A stretch of DNA of 64,000 bases from Malachius bipustulatus. Its lineage: Eukaryota; Arthropoda; Insecta; Coleoptera; Melyridae. Positions 47,676-59,216 of the stretch are shown piece after piece (within the stretch, counting starts at the first letter, position 1; every line of letters begins with the position of its first letter). Under the pieces are notes generated by a model, which had not been told where the DNA came from, searched no databases, and saw only the letters and a list, made by a program, of their open reading frames with translations. Position numbers and translations under genes: made by a program. The DNA lies in the NCBI GenBank assembly GCA_910589415.1, contig OU342630.1, positions 15,533,867 through 15,597,866 on the forward strand, written 5' to 3'.

Positions 47676-48311
47676 AATTCATCAAATATATTATATAATC
47701 AAATAAGTGGTTCAATAAAAATAATTATAAATCTAAAAAGGCCAGGGTGAAAAAATGTGCCATAACATCTTAATTCGTGTAGTAACATCTAATTTATAAA
47801 TACACATCAGTAAAAATTCAATAAAAATTAGCTTGAAAACGAATGTGGGTAGGTATATACTTATGAGAATCAATGTGTAGTTCTTGAATTAATAGAAACC
47901 TCTGCATTAGTAGTGTAAAAATTCATAAATCCATGAAAGCTCTACTGTTATAGCGGGGATAATACTATATAAAGACACGCACGTTTCTCTGGTTGCCTGC
48001 TCACTCATTTGAAAATTATAAGTCACTACAAAACGAAAACACCAGTTAGAATAGATAGAACTTCCAAATTTCGTATAGCATGAATGTGTGGTTTAGAGCT
48101 GACTGATATGATATGCTGATGAGTCCATAATAAGGACGAAACGGTACCGTCCATGTCTTCAGTCTTCTCCTCGCATGCTGTACGAAAGTTTTTCTAATTT
48201 GTTCTGTAAAGAATCTTTAGTGGCAAATTTAAATTAGAACCTAAATCCCAATAAAATTCATCAAATATATTATATAATCAAATAAGTGGTTCAATAAAAA
48301 TAATTATAAAT
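47676..48311 (+). mobile_element. Retrozyme- or Penelope-LTR-like unit (579 bp) with terminal direct repeats
   Basis: A 57-bp sequence starting AATTCATCAAATATATTATA occurs at 47676-47732 and again at 48255-48311. It bounds a 579-bp period that contains exactly one hammerhead motif. A head-to-tail repeated unit with one ribozyme per period is the layout of retrozymes and of the terminal repeats of Penelope-like elements. No RT or GIY-YIG endonuclease frame is present in the window, so the unit is non-autonomous here. Which of the two classes it belongs to is undecided. Confidence 0.7.
48101..48164 (+). ncRNA. Type I hammerhead ribozyme motif, right arm
   Basis: Core and helices are complete. 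The CTGATGA box is at 48116-48122. Stem II pairs GTCC (48123-48126) with GGAC (48134-48137) around the loop ATAATAA. GAA is at 48138-48140. Stem III pairs ACGG (48141-48144) with CCGT (48147-48150) around a 2-nt loop. C48151 is the cleavage position (GTC). The inner stem I pairs ATATG (48111-48115) with CATGT (48152-48156) with one G-U. The internal loop TATG/CT could make the tertiary contact. The outer stem I pairs GACTGA (48101-48106) with TCAGTC (48159-48164). The very short stem III is typical of hammerheads in Penelope-like elements and animal retrozymes, which are often active as dimers. Activity is inferred, not shown. Confidence 0.92.
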
Positions 48312-49994
48312 TCCTTAATAATAGTATATTGTGAAACAAGTGCATAAAGTAGCAAATTTCACACGAGTGTGAAAATGTTGCGGTACGAGACGAAGTCGAC
48401 CGCATTTCACACGAGTTACCTCACTGAACAAAACCACTTTTGTAAAAAATATTTTTCGATACAGTGCTTACTTTTCGAGATATTTGAATATTTCAGGTTA
48501 TAAGAATTACCCTTATACACCGTGTTGCATAAAAAAGGTAACATAGGGAATACGTGTAATGAATATTTCAACAATACTTTGAAAATAAATGACATCCTTT
48601 AAAATATACAGTTCCCTTAGAAACTACTAAGCTTCCTAGGATACTATGCAGTTTCCTAGGAAACTATCAGCTTTTAAACCAGAGTGGCTTGGATCCTTAA
48701 TAATATTCAGTGTAGTGTTTTCCCTATGTTACCTTCCCTATGCAACACAGTGTACCTATATGTTTACATGAAATTCCCACATCGTGCAGTTGCGTTTGAT
48801 AATTGGATCTTTTCAACAATACATTATACGTATATCGTTATCGGGGTAGCAAAATCATAAAAAGTAATGTTATATGTTTCCTCAAGTTAATTGACTATAA
48901 AACCTTCAGGTATCTTTTGATTTAGACAACGACTCCATTAAACTTCACGAGCTGCAACTTGTTTCTGGGCTAAATGAGATAAAACGTTGTGCATTTATTG
49001 TAACCGTAATGTGTCGCCAAGAAACCGAAAAACAAACAAGAGAAATTAATAGTAGAATGGCTTGTAAAATTTACATCTATAATCTTTATGAAGAGCTTCA
49101 TTGTACCGCTGCCTCTGTAAAAGATAAGCACGCTGGTTTTGTTTGTTCTTTTTGACTCCCTAATCGATCTATTAGAGTATCTATCTCTATTCATCTACCA
49201 AATTTGTAGGGGTTTTATGAAAGTAAGAAACAATCGACAATTACTTTCAATATTAAGAATGATGCAAAGTTTAAGCACCAGCCTAAAATCCTGATTTCTT
49301 CTCGAAACTCTTCATAAATTGCAACAATACTTGCATTTATTAGAACAGTATCCTTATAAGCCCAAGTAACAATAGAAAAAATATAATATGTATTATACAG
49401 GCTGATCTCGAAATGACGGACACGGTATATACAATCTTGTAGAGGATGATCAGAAAGACTGTAAATTGTATACAAAAATTGTTTCCTCGGCTTCGTTACC
49501 GAGAGTTTGTCTTTTTCAAAATCTTAATCAACATAGCATTAGAATTCAAACAACTTTCACTGACAAACCATAATATGGTTTCACATAACTATATTCCGTT
49601 AGTGTTTGTTTTTTTTTTATCATTTTTGATTACGGAATTACAGGCATTCAAATTCTTCCTATTCCTCGATTTCAATAAAATTTGTCAACGTGGATCGTTA
49701 TGTGAATTCGAACCTAACAATGGACGTAAAATACGTTTTCTATAATATTATCCGATATGTATGACCGCAACGATAATAATTGTTTGAAACTTGGTTGGAC
49801 TTGCCAACTTTCCCAAAAAATATCATATCTTCTTAATCATACTTTTTAAGCAAGCCATCCTGGAGAAAAAAGAAAACTAACTTCGAATCCCCAATCCACA
49901 ATGAATGCTGATGTGGTATTAGGTATCCGTCTCCGCCATTTCGGGAGTGTTTAAAGTGTTTTTTTTTTTGTAATTTTAACTTTTACGCAGAGAA
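48312..49994. other. Intergenic DNA with a short palindrome
   Basis: The stretch 48350-48425 (CAAATTTCACACGAGTGTGAAA, then CGAAGTCGACCGCATTTCACACGAG; first run 48355-48376) is a short palindromic block of the GC-core type. CTTCCTAGGA, TTTCCTAGGAAAC and similar repeats lie at 48630-48665. ATACACCGTGTTGCAT (48515) and TGCAACACAGTGTACC (48742) are inverted ends of an element of about 240 bp. The frames at 48970-49745 are unsupported. Confidence 0.5.
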
Positions 49995-50420
49995 AAAAGC
50001 CAGCCTAAGGAAACTTGAATCCCTCCACAACTAGGCTCTCAGAATAGCTAGGGGAGCGTTCAGATCAGAACCAGTCCGGAGTCCGGCACATTGGTCATCA
50101 TCAAGTCAATTACCATTTCAGGTCCGTAGAAACCAACTCACCTTTTCATATGCATCTTCGAGGAACCATGCACCACACACAACACACCAGGAACAACAGA
50201 TTCCAAAACTGCCTGAGATATAATAAATTCGCCAATTACCATTCAATGCTAGAGTGGACTACTAACCGGTATCAACATATCAACTACACTGAAGACTTCC
50301 GTGAGCTGGCACAATTTCAAATTTCAAATTCCCAAATAGCTGACGTTTCATTTTCAAACATCCCCTGTTTAACGACCTCAATTCAATTTTCTATTCAATA
50401 AAAGAAATCTTGATGGGATT
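49995..50420 (+). pseudogene. Non-LTR reverse transcriptase C-terminal relic
   Basis: From about 49998 the plus strand encodes SLRKLESLHN, a stop, then ALRIARGAFRSEPV and LPFQVRRNQLTFSYA. This follows the region just after the RT domain in R1/I/jockey-group LINEs (L..vhn.glRia.GAFRtsPv...e.g..PL..RR..LtL.YA). The stop codon and the loss of recognisable sequence on both sides show that it is dead. It is not from the same family as the RT pieces at 17103, 24001 or 38025. Confidence 0.65.
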
Positions 50421-50754
50421 TCAAAGCAATAATTTATTGGAAAATATAAATAAACATTTCTTTCTGAGAACGTATTCTTCTTTATTTGAGACAAATTTAA
50501 AACAAATCTATTTCCAACCAATAACTAAAAGTAACACTATGGATCTAGTATGTGCTCAAAGTTAGCCTTTTGAAGAGCAGAAGACCCTTATGACAAAATT
50601 AAAAAAAAATAAGAAAAACAAGCAGTTTCTCAATTATGCCATCTTTTTCGACGGACACTGAATAACTACGCCTACGGGGTCCTGCATTAGTGCGTTGTTC
50701 TTTCCTAGCGACTCCTCCGTTGGAGATAGAAAAAAGATATGAGAGAAAAGTTGT
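50421..50754. other. Intergenic DNA, nothing recognised
   Basis: AT-rich. Frames here overlap the following repeat and are unsupported. Confidence 0.5.
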
Positions 50755-51345
50755 ATGGTTTGAAGAGACCTATAGCCTAAAATTATTTTCAGCAATACAG
50801 GATGGCCCAAATCGCTGTACGGCATACAACTTTGTTATTTTAAAAATTTTCCCTTTTCAAAGCAGTTCACATTGAAAACGGCTCAAGATAACAGTTTACA
50901 TGTCCCTTATCTTAACTTTTCACATGGTATCCTATGGTGTGTATGAAACTGTTATACAGGGTGATGAAAAATCGGATAAAATTAATGAAGAATCTGATAA
51001 TTTTCATCACCCTATATAACAATTTCATTCATATATGATAGGATACCACGTAAAAAGATAAGATAGGGAAATGTAAACCGTTTTCCGATATTAGGAGCCG
51101 TTTTTATTGTGAACTGCTTTCAAAATTTAAAATGACGATTTTCATTTGTCTTTCAAATTTTTTTCTTATACTTCTCAAAATCACCTTCTTAGTGATTTTT
51201 CTCACACAATCTAAAAACATAATAAAATAATATACAGGGTGTGGTATTTAAAATACCAAAGTTGTATGCCATACAGCGATATTGGGCCATCCTATATTGC
51301 TGAAAATAATTTTAGGCTATAGGTCTTTTCAAACCACACAACTTT
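50755..51345. mobile_element. CAGGGTG palindrome, copy 3
   Basis: ATACAGGATGGCCCAAATCGCTGTACGGCATACAAC (50797-50832) is mirrored near 51258-51300 by GTTGTATGCCATACAGCGAT and ATTGGGCCATCCTATAT. The loop carries ATACAGGGTGATGAAAA and its mirror ATTTTCATCACCCTATAT. GAAGAGACCTATAGCCTAAAA and TTTTAGGCTATAGGTCTTTTC extend the arms outward. It lacks the outermost segment of the 31164 copy. Confidence 0.85.
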
Positions 51346-51937
51346 TCTCTCACATCTTTTTTTCTACCTACTAAACTGAGCTGAGAATCGATAGAAAATG
51401 CAAACCAATTTCTTTGAAATTTGATATGTAATACATTGACTTCTTAGAATTGATACTGACTACAAAATAAATAAACTCCTGTCTCTCTGATATGCCCTTT
51501 ATATCTCTGAAGTTGGTTACAGACAGTTCTGGATAGCTGTTATTCGATTCTTGCTATTCTAAAAGCTCTGGGACCTGACAGATGTACATATAAAGGAGCT
51601 TATAAAAATTGATTGTAAAATCCAGTTCGAAAAACCCGGCATTTCCGTATTATCTTGTCGATTTCACAATTCACATATTTTACGTTTTTCCTCACATAAT
51701 ATTCTGTTCTGACATCTAATTCAATAAACTTCAGAAATAATAATAAAGGTGGCACAATACTCGTATTAATCACCGTTCAATAGTTGGAATTTCAGAAATA
51801 AAGTAAATAATAAAATAAATCGAAAAGTTTCCGCCGATGGTGTAAATTTCTGATAGAGCTAAGAATTCCAATATACATCTAAGCTGAAACAGGATTGTAT
51901 ACCAAGTGATATTTTTTCATCTAGTTTATTACATAGT
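51346..51937. other. Intergenic DNA, nothing recognised
   Basis: AT-rich with no recognised feature. Confidence 0.5.
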
Positions 51938-52770
51938 TGCTATAATAGTTATTTGTATACTTGGGCCGCGAAATCATTCTTAAACGTAGCGAGAGGAAGA
52001 TTTCCGCCGAGGCCGCTTGCGGCCGAGGCCAGGCAACCTCGTGTACACAAAATTTTTTGTGCAATTGTATAGGTAGAATCCTTGAAGCCGGAGTGCTCGA
52101 AACAGAGCGAGTGTTTTTAAGACCCGTTATCCACGAATATTTTACGCTAGTTTTTATTATTGGTACATTTTGAACGGTTAGAGCAATAATTAAAAAGTTG
52201 ACCGACCCGTTTCTCCAGTTACATTGACGTTACCAAATGTCACTTTAAAATACGTGTTTTAATATTGTATTTAAATACGCTCAAGCGTTTTTAAGCTGAC
52301 AATTGAATTTTGCAATCTGCATGGCGTATGCGAAGTGGTTTCTTCGCGTCCAATTGCACATTTATTTCCAATTGCATAGTTATTTGTATACTTTGGCCGC
52401 GTCATCATTCTTCAATGTTCCGAGAGGAAGATTGTCGCCGAGGCAGCTTGCGGCCGAGGCAAGGCAATCTCGAGGACGTTAAAGAATGACACGGCCGCAG
52501 TATACACAAAATTTTTTGTGCAATTGATAGAATCCTTAATAATTGTTATTGATGAAATATTAAAAATTATAATTTTCGTTACAAAAAATAGAATGACGGC
52601 GGGCTTTCATGTTATCATGGAAATGAGATAATTATTAATTATTGTCAATTCTCATGTGTCAAAATGATTTAAAGGCCGTTGCTATGACAACGGCCGCGAA
52701 ATTGAATTTTGCGGCCTGCATGGCGTACGCGAAGTTGCTACTTCGAGTCCAATTGAACAAAAAAATATTT
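51938..52770 (+). repeat. Tandem pair of a 430-bp repeat with GC-rich palindromic core
   Basis: Unit 1 (51938-52370) and unit 2 (52375-52770) share GTTATTTGTATACTTnGGCCGCG, CGAGAGGAAGATT, CTTGCGGCCGAGGC, ACACAAAATTTTTTGTGCAATTG, GAATTTTGCnnnCTGCATGGCGTA and CGAAGTnG. Each unit starts with a palindromic block. In unit 2, TATACTTTGGCCGCGTCATC is mirrored by GACACGGCCGCAGTATACAC around CCGAGGCAGCTTGCGGCCGA. A fragment lies inverted at 8280-8370. No coding function is evident; the 70-codon frame at 51961-52173 is a by-product of the GC-rich core. Confidence 0.8.
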
Positions 52771-55546
52771 GAGATGCACCTTGCTTCCTGTTAAATAACT
52801 CAATTCACGTTGGATCTCTTAATTTAGATAGAAACGGCTACAAGTAACAAGGAAATGACAGAAAATGTTCGTGAATTCTATAGGCCAACCATCCTTCCTA
52901 ACTCCTACTCCTATTACGTCCTCACGGAGCCTGCTGCATTGTCGAAACTAGGCCAATCTCTTGAAATATAAATTGAATTAGATATTCTGGTCCCGGCAAT
53001 TTACCACCCAGTCGATAAGCATTTAGTATGTATAGGGTGTACACAATTGGAATCGAATTCTTGCACGCAATGATATCTTCCTCTCTCACTCCGCTGTCAA
53101 GGGAGACATCACCGATGCCAAATGTACTTTTTATAATGGTCGACTGGGAAAATTCCTTTTACCAGTGCGCTGAATGAATAACTTATTAGAGATGTATCCT
53201 AAGTTGCTTCTGTTCTGAAGCTAAGTTGCTAAGTTGTTCTGAAAAGCTATTGATATCTAAGTCGGTTTCTTGTTGAAACGAAAATGTCTAGTCAGCCTAA
53301 ATAAAACACACTGATGGGCCGTATGATTTCCCTTTCGTTAAAAAATTCACTCAGGCGCGTCTGTCTCTATCTAAGTCCTACCTAATTGATTAGTTTTATT
53401 CTTAGTTTCTTTTTTGTTCTTAGTTTGATTAGTTTGACATTTTTATTAAAAAGTCACGTCCGTTGTTGTAAAGCCTTTTCAAATTCAGAACAAAATTTCA
53501 CATAATTCCTTTATTGAACTTCCAAAATCGCGATTTTAACTTGTTTATAACTCATAAACTTCTCGATTTAAACGCCAGCTGTAAAACTTCTCATATGGGA
53601 TACTCTGTAAGTCCAAAATAAATTTAAATTGTGGCCATTGTGATTCTGTACTTCAATTTGCAAATTTTTTTTTGAAAAAATTCATCGTTTGGCCCACCGA
53701 GACCGACTCGAATGAGCTGGGACTGTATATATTTTTAACATGTTTTTTTACTTGTTAATATGTACTATTATAAACTGAGCGAGTATTAATTTTGATATTG
53801 GGCCCGTTTTGGTTCGATTGCGAACGAATCTGTCGGCCCGCAGACATGATCGAAAGCTATGTATTTTCAACTACGACTATTTTTTCTCAACTCTGGAAAA
53901 TTTTTTAGCTTTTCAAGTGACGCCAGTGTGTTCATGACCCAAATAATAGTATATTATTTTATACGGAGGGAAAGTGACACTTTTCATGGCGCGCTCGTGT
54001 TTATCAGCCGAACGAAGTCACTTTTCCTCCAAATAAAATATGCTATTTTTTCTTCAAATGTGGTCAAATTTAAACAAGAACGTCACTTTTAATGGAAGGA
54101 AAGCGAATTTTCAAAGAGGTTTAGACCTAACTAGGTGAGTACTGAGTATATGGAATATGAAGTATGGGCTGCTTCTATAGGAACGCGGCGCTGTCAAATT
54201 GACACTGTCATCAACGTCAGTAAAATCGAGAATTTAAATTATTAAAGAAAAATAATAAAATAATAATTACTATTATGTAACTAAACTACTAATCATCGCA
54301 AAATCAAAATTTAAAACGTTATAAAAGTTTGTAAGTAAGTTATAAAATTAATGATAACATCTACCTACCTCTTGCTAGACCCTGCTTGGTCAATTTTTTC
54401 ATTTTCTGTATGCCAGCCAGTCAGAAGTTGAATGTTAAATATGTAGGTCATTGTAGGTAGGTACCTATAACTGTGCACTAATACCTACCTAATAATAAAA
54501 ATATAAGATGTTGGATTCCTTTATGTACCTCTGGTTATAATTATTATTATCCTTGTTTTCAATATTCAAATTTCAATACGGAATAATAATTATTTTTGTT
54601 TACCTCGCAATAACCCAACTTTTTTTCTGACGTTTGAGCCGACTGAGCCGAGCACGAGCTCGACTCGACTGAAGTCGACTGTTGACCGTCCGGCTTCGGG
54701 TATAATATGACCTTTCACAGAATTACTTCGTTTCGGTGTAGATTTTCCAAAGATTATTATGTTTGATTAATACCGAATTCCTTTTAACCTTATTAGATAA
54801 TAATAAACTAGAGACTTCATATCTTAGGTTAAATTTTATTGATGAATATACGGGCCTACATTAATAAAATTTCAATAGTTGATTCTTAGGTACCTAGCTA
54901 TGTGTTTGTATGTTGATGTTGCTATGGCACCACTTTAGCTCCGGCGGAGGTAAAAAGTGAAACTTTGCGACCGGCTACTGAGTCGAGTAATGTCTGATTT
55001 AGTGACGTTTGAAGAAAAATAAGTTTTACCGTTTGCACGGTCCGTTATATAGCAAGTTTGACAGATAGCCTAGGGACAGTTTCATGATCTCTTCAGTAAC
55101 GTGGAAGCACGTGGAACTGCACTCTTAAAAAATAATAATAATTCCTGAAAAACAGATGACTATAGTACCTACTAATGCAAGCGTTTCTCAACCATATTGC
55201 TGAACCTACAGCTTACTAAATAACTCAGATGTTATTAACGTATCATGTATTTTCAGAAGCTCTTGCGAAGACTTCCTAATGCCTTGAAAATGATGACATC
55301 TAAATCTTGTCCGCAATATCCGCTGCAATTCTGCAGAGGATATCTTCAATTCATAGCAAGTGCCGCCAGAGTGCTTGGGGAATTGCAGTGATTTCCTTCC
55401 TTATTCGATTTATGCAGTTATTGCATATTCCATGGAGAATTTTCCTAGACTTTCATTTTAAATAAATCAGATACACTCACAAGAAATAACCTAATGGGGA
55501 TACTCTCAAAAGTGGCAGTGCACTCAGAATAATAATATACCCAGGT
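52771..55546. other. Intergenic DNA with minor repeat fragments
   Basis: The stretch 53525-53570 (TCGCGATTTTAACTTGTTTA, TAACTCATAAACTTCTC) is a piece of the CAGGGTG palindrome family. The stretch 53963-54035 (GGAGGGAAAGTGACACTTTT ... GAAGTCACTTTTCCTCC) is a short palindrome with a GC core. Segments rich in AGGTAGGTACCTA lie at 54355-54530. No gene was recognised. Confidence 0.5.
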
Positions 55547-55949
55547 ATACAGGGTGATTCTTTTAAAGCGCCCATTAGAAAAAGTTCGACTTCTAGTTGA
55601 TCTATAGGAATCTGAAATTTGGAATTTAGGAAACATACATAATAACGAGTCGAAATGAAATATTACCAAGATGGCGGCACATTTAAAAATGGGGAAAGGA
55701 AGTGTCATCTTTGTTTTTTTTTAAATTGGACACCCCATACATTATTACATTTTCAGATTGTCTGAGAAAATGTGATAACAATGGTACTTATAGTTGCAGT
55801 TTAAATTGAGTAGTCTATGAGTTATAAACAAGTGAAAATAACGATTTTCCAATTTTAAAGCCATTTCCAACAAAAACGGCTCAAGATCAACTATATAGAA
55901 GTAGAACTTTTTCTAATGAGCGCTTTAAAAGAATCACCCTGTATACATT
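55547..55949. mobile_element. CAGGGTG-ended DNA element with 50-bp inverted termini
   Basis: The left end is GTATACAGGGTGATTCTTTT then AAAGCGCCCATTAGAAAAAG. The right end is its mirror, CTTTTTCTAATGAGCGCTTT then AAAAGAATCACCCTGTATAC. The borders are TA-rich. The interior shares GAGTTATAAACAAnTGAAAA, ACGATTTTCCA and TTACATTTTCAGATTGTCTGA with the palindromes at 31164 and 34201. It is therefore a relative of that family with a different outer layer. Confidence 0.9.
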
Positions 55950-58480
55950 CATGCGGCCAGTGAAAAGAAAATAACGCCCCAAAAAATTATTAGGGTATTA
56001 TATTATATTCAACTTTTTGCATATACATTACAATAATATGTTAAATATAATCAGAAAATACCCATTTACCAATATATTATGGTGTAGGGCTCGTATTATA
56101 CACCTCTATTAATCAGTAAACAAATACATTATATAAATCACATCTCATTTAACTACTGTGTGTTGTATTCTAAGAATAAATAAAGTCCTTCCATATCTTC
56201 CTGTTCTGTGCCATATTCTTCCCCTCTGTCCACGTCTTCTCTCTCTTTCTTAAGTTTTCCGCAATTACTTTTGCATATACATACTTTTATCAACTATTTG
56301 CTTACAGACTTCAAGATTGAAAAAATCAGTTGGTACTTTTTTAATTACCCAGCAGCAGATGGAGTGACCGTGGTTTCTGCTGTAGCCATATCACCTCCAT
56401 CCATTTTCTTTCAACTTTCTTGTTACTGCCTGACAAACGCCGATATCGTTTGATGGAGAATAAGCTTGTTCCCTCATCTTCGAGCCCCCATTTTCATTAA
56501 TTAAGTAGGTACCTACTTACTTCACCTAATCAATGTATCCTTTCATCCTTATCAAATCCTTGGTTGCCCATTCCACTTAATAATATTATTTCGCGTAAAA
56601 TTTCACGAATTTCGCGAATAATACCCATGCGCATAATATATTGGACCAATGGTGAAAATAACACTCGTGGTGTCAATGACAAGCAGGACAAGGAAGAGAT
56701 GAGAATTCGTCGAGTTCACAGTACCCTGCTTCATTCACAAAACCACGAACAATCATTTCGGTCATCATCGATCCATTAAAATACCCATATACCCAATTTA
56801 AATCCCAACCTTTTGGTCCTCCATATTAAAGGGATGGATTATTCGAAGTTTTGTCTTGAGCTTCGCTACCCGAAAACTCATGCGTGAGGAGGTTCTTCAC
56901 AATTTTATCACAAGGGACATCCCGAAGAGGTCGCAGCAAGTCACGGCCATGAACTACATCAAATCAACAAGGACACCTCAAATCATACGCATTTCATTCC
57001 GCAACGCTATGTTCCTACAGACTAGTATCAATCTTGATGTTAAGCTCAGTAGATAGAGATCTTAACGTTGTGAATTTAACGCATGCAGATGTGCAGCATC
57101 ATATTTTGAGAAACAATTTTACACACGAGCACGGACTACTCCCATCAAACCTCTAAAAGGGACTGTTTGATAATGTCACAAAATAGTAGATTGCAGGTAG
57201 TCATACCACTGTCATAGCTTTGCATTTAACAGTAGTTGATGAAGGATGAGATTACAGCTCGGACACAGCGACTTTTGTAACCCAGATAACTTCTTCCAAA
57301 GTGGTTGTGCAAAATCAACAACTAAGGATAAGCATACCTCTAAATATTAGAAGATCCATCCCGTCCATGGAACATACTGAATTTATTAGACTTCGATACA
57401 AGTTGTGAGTAGATGCCTTTATAGTGCCGCGAACATTTTTAGACACTTAAAAACATCAAGAGTACATATCTACCGATCTACAATCACTGGATGTAAATTA
57501 CCATTATCAAATGAATAAAGATAAGGGAACCTAAGGTGCATTCTTTTAGACGCTTTTATTAGAAGAAGTAAATATATTATTACGATATGGCAGCATAACA
57601 ATAATTGATACGATCAGACTTTTTAGCTTTAAATTTTGAAAGGGGACATTTGACGTAAAAGCTCAATATATTTTTAACACATAAAGATTTTTACGATGGC
57701 ATAAAGTAGCGAATTCTACTCGTAAAACAATAAAGTCCTAGGAAAAGATCTGGAAATTTGTTTTTGTAAACATGCAGTTTGTTGATGTGTTTGTAAACAA
57801 ACTCACAACTCCGTCTCTCACAAAGAAACTTGAATTATATTTGTGTAGAAATAGCAGAACTTAATTTCGTGCTACTTCACAAGCCTTAGACGCCAGAACT
57901 AGAGAGTAATTTACAAGTTTCATGCTAAGAAACAACACTTTTTCTAACTTTGTTTGTCTCATTATGCACGACAAGGTGTTTGAGAAAATAAAAAAGCTAG
58001 ACGACTAGGCATAACGACGAGTCGAGCGGTGAAAATACCAAAAGGTCGGACAATGTCCTCTGGTTAACGAAAATAAACATGAACGTATGAAATTCTTTAC
58101 GATACGCAGTTCCGCTCATCCTGTTTAATAACTCCTTCCTAATTTCCTACTCCTGGCGTTTTTCATCAGGGTATGTCATGGCAATTTTAATATGCGTCTA
58201 TAGCTAATATAAAACGTGGAGTCTAAATTTAACCTCGGAGCGACAAAAATGTTTTCTTGGTGATAAAAATTACATCGAATAAGTAATCATAATTTTTACC
58301 GCAAATATACAGGGCTCCATGGTTTAGTATAGCAAGGCTTCATCAGCGGATAGTGTATCACAAAAATGTGTGGTTTCTCAATAAACTCGTATCAAATTGG
58401 CATTCTTTGAGGATATACAGTGCGTCTACGTAAGTTGGAGTCATACGGAAAACTTTTTTGTTATCCATTTTAGGAAAAAA
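55950..58480. other. Intergenic DNA, nothing firmly recognised
   Basis: A stretch of more balanced composition at 56640-57060 encodes in one frame IPKRSQQVTAMNYIKSTRTP and neighbouring residues. It looks protein-like and could be an unplaced retroelement ORF1, but I do not recognise it. GAGTCGAGCGGTGAAAATAC at 58020 belongs to no repeat that I found. Confidence 0.4.
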
Positions 58481-59030
58481 GTTATTCTATACAGGGTTAC
58501 TGGTAACTGGATACATTCCTTTGGTGATCTGATAAAACAAGAGGTAAGAAGTAAATTAACCCCAACATGCACTATAGAAAACTCAATAGATTTTGAGATA
58601 TTTCGATTTTCAACTTTTCTTAAAAAAATGGTTTCAAATGTCTTGAAATGTAATTTTCAAAAAATCTACTCTAACTTTTTGATTTTTTTTTTGCTGGAAT
58701 ACTTGTTCAATTTAAAAAACAACTTTAACAGCTAATATCTTTGTAGGGGTGTCTCTGAGGAAATAATTTTACAGCTATTTTTTAATTTATTTTTACGAAA
58801 TTTACCCAAATCCGGGAGATTGCCCACATATTATGGGACACCCTGTATTTGCTGGAAATGAAAACTTACTAATACAGAGTAGTAAAAAATTTTAAATTTT
58901 GGAAAATACTGAATCTTAACCAGTCTAAACTAGTAAGTTTTTATTTTCATGAAAAGTTAGTACCTAGAGATTATAAACTGTGTATGGCTGCGCTTCAAGC
59001 GGTTTCCTGTTATACAGGAAATTATAGGGT
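58481..59030. repeat. Fragments of CAGGGTG-ended repeats
   Basis: Ends of the type TATACAGGGTTACTGGTAAC (58490), GGGACACCCTGTATTTGCTG (58835), AACTTACTAATACAGAGTAG (58863) and TATAGGGTGTCCCAGAAT (59024) follow each other. TGAAAACTTACTA (58859) and TAGTAAGTTTTTATTTTCA (about 58931) form an inverted pair. These appear to be several truncated or overlapping repeats that I could not separate. Confidence 0.5.
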
Positions 59031-59216
59031 GTCCCAGAATTGGTGTTACAAACTTAAAGGGGGGATAGTGCGTCCAAAAAAAATCAAAATTTTTTTTAAA
59101 CATACCCTTTAAAATGCACCGTTTTTGAGATACAGGGTGTTTAAGTTGAAAAAATTAATTCGTTTTTTGCGGATAATTTGGGAACCGCTTGTCGCACGGA
59201 TACCAGCTTTTGTACA

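Larger units (their letters stand above)
47063..48276. repeat. Near-perfect 1.2-kb palindrome carrying two hammerhead ribozymes
   Basis: The left arm 47063-47663 and right arm 47676-48276 are inverted copies of about 600 bp. By eye I find only a couple of substitutions over the whole arm (for example CATTCATTTTC versus the mirrored CATTCGTTTTC). The 12-bp spacer contains GACCAATTGACC. Such identity means a very recent inverted duplication, gene conversion, or an assembly artefact. The arms have no coding capacity. Each holds one hammerhead motif and a TATATAAAG sequence (48, minus-strand and plus-strand mirrored) about 150 bp upstream of it. A shorter, diverged piece of the unit occurs at 5808-5936. 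Confidence 0.95.
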
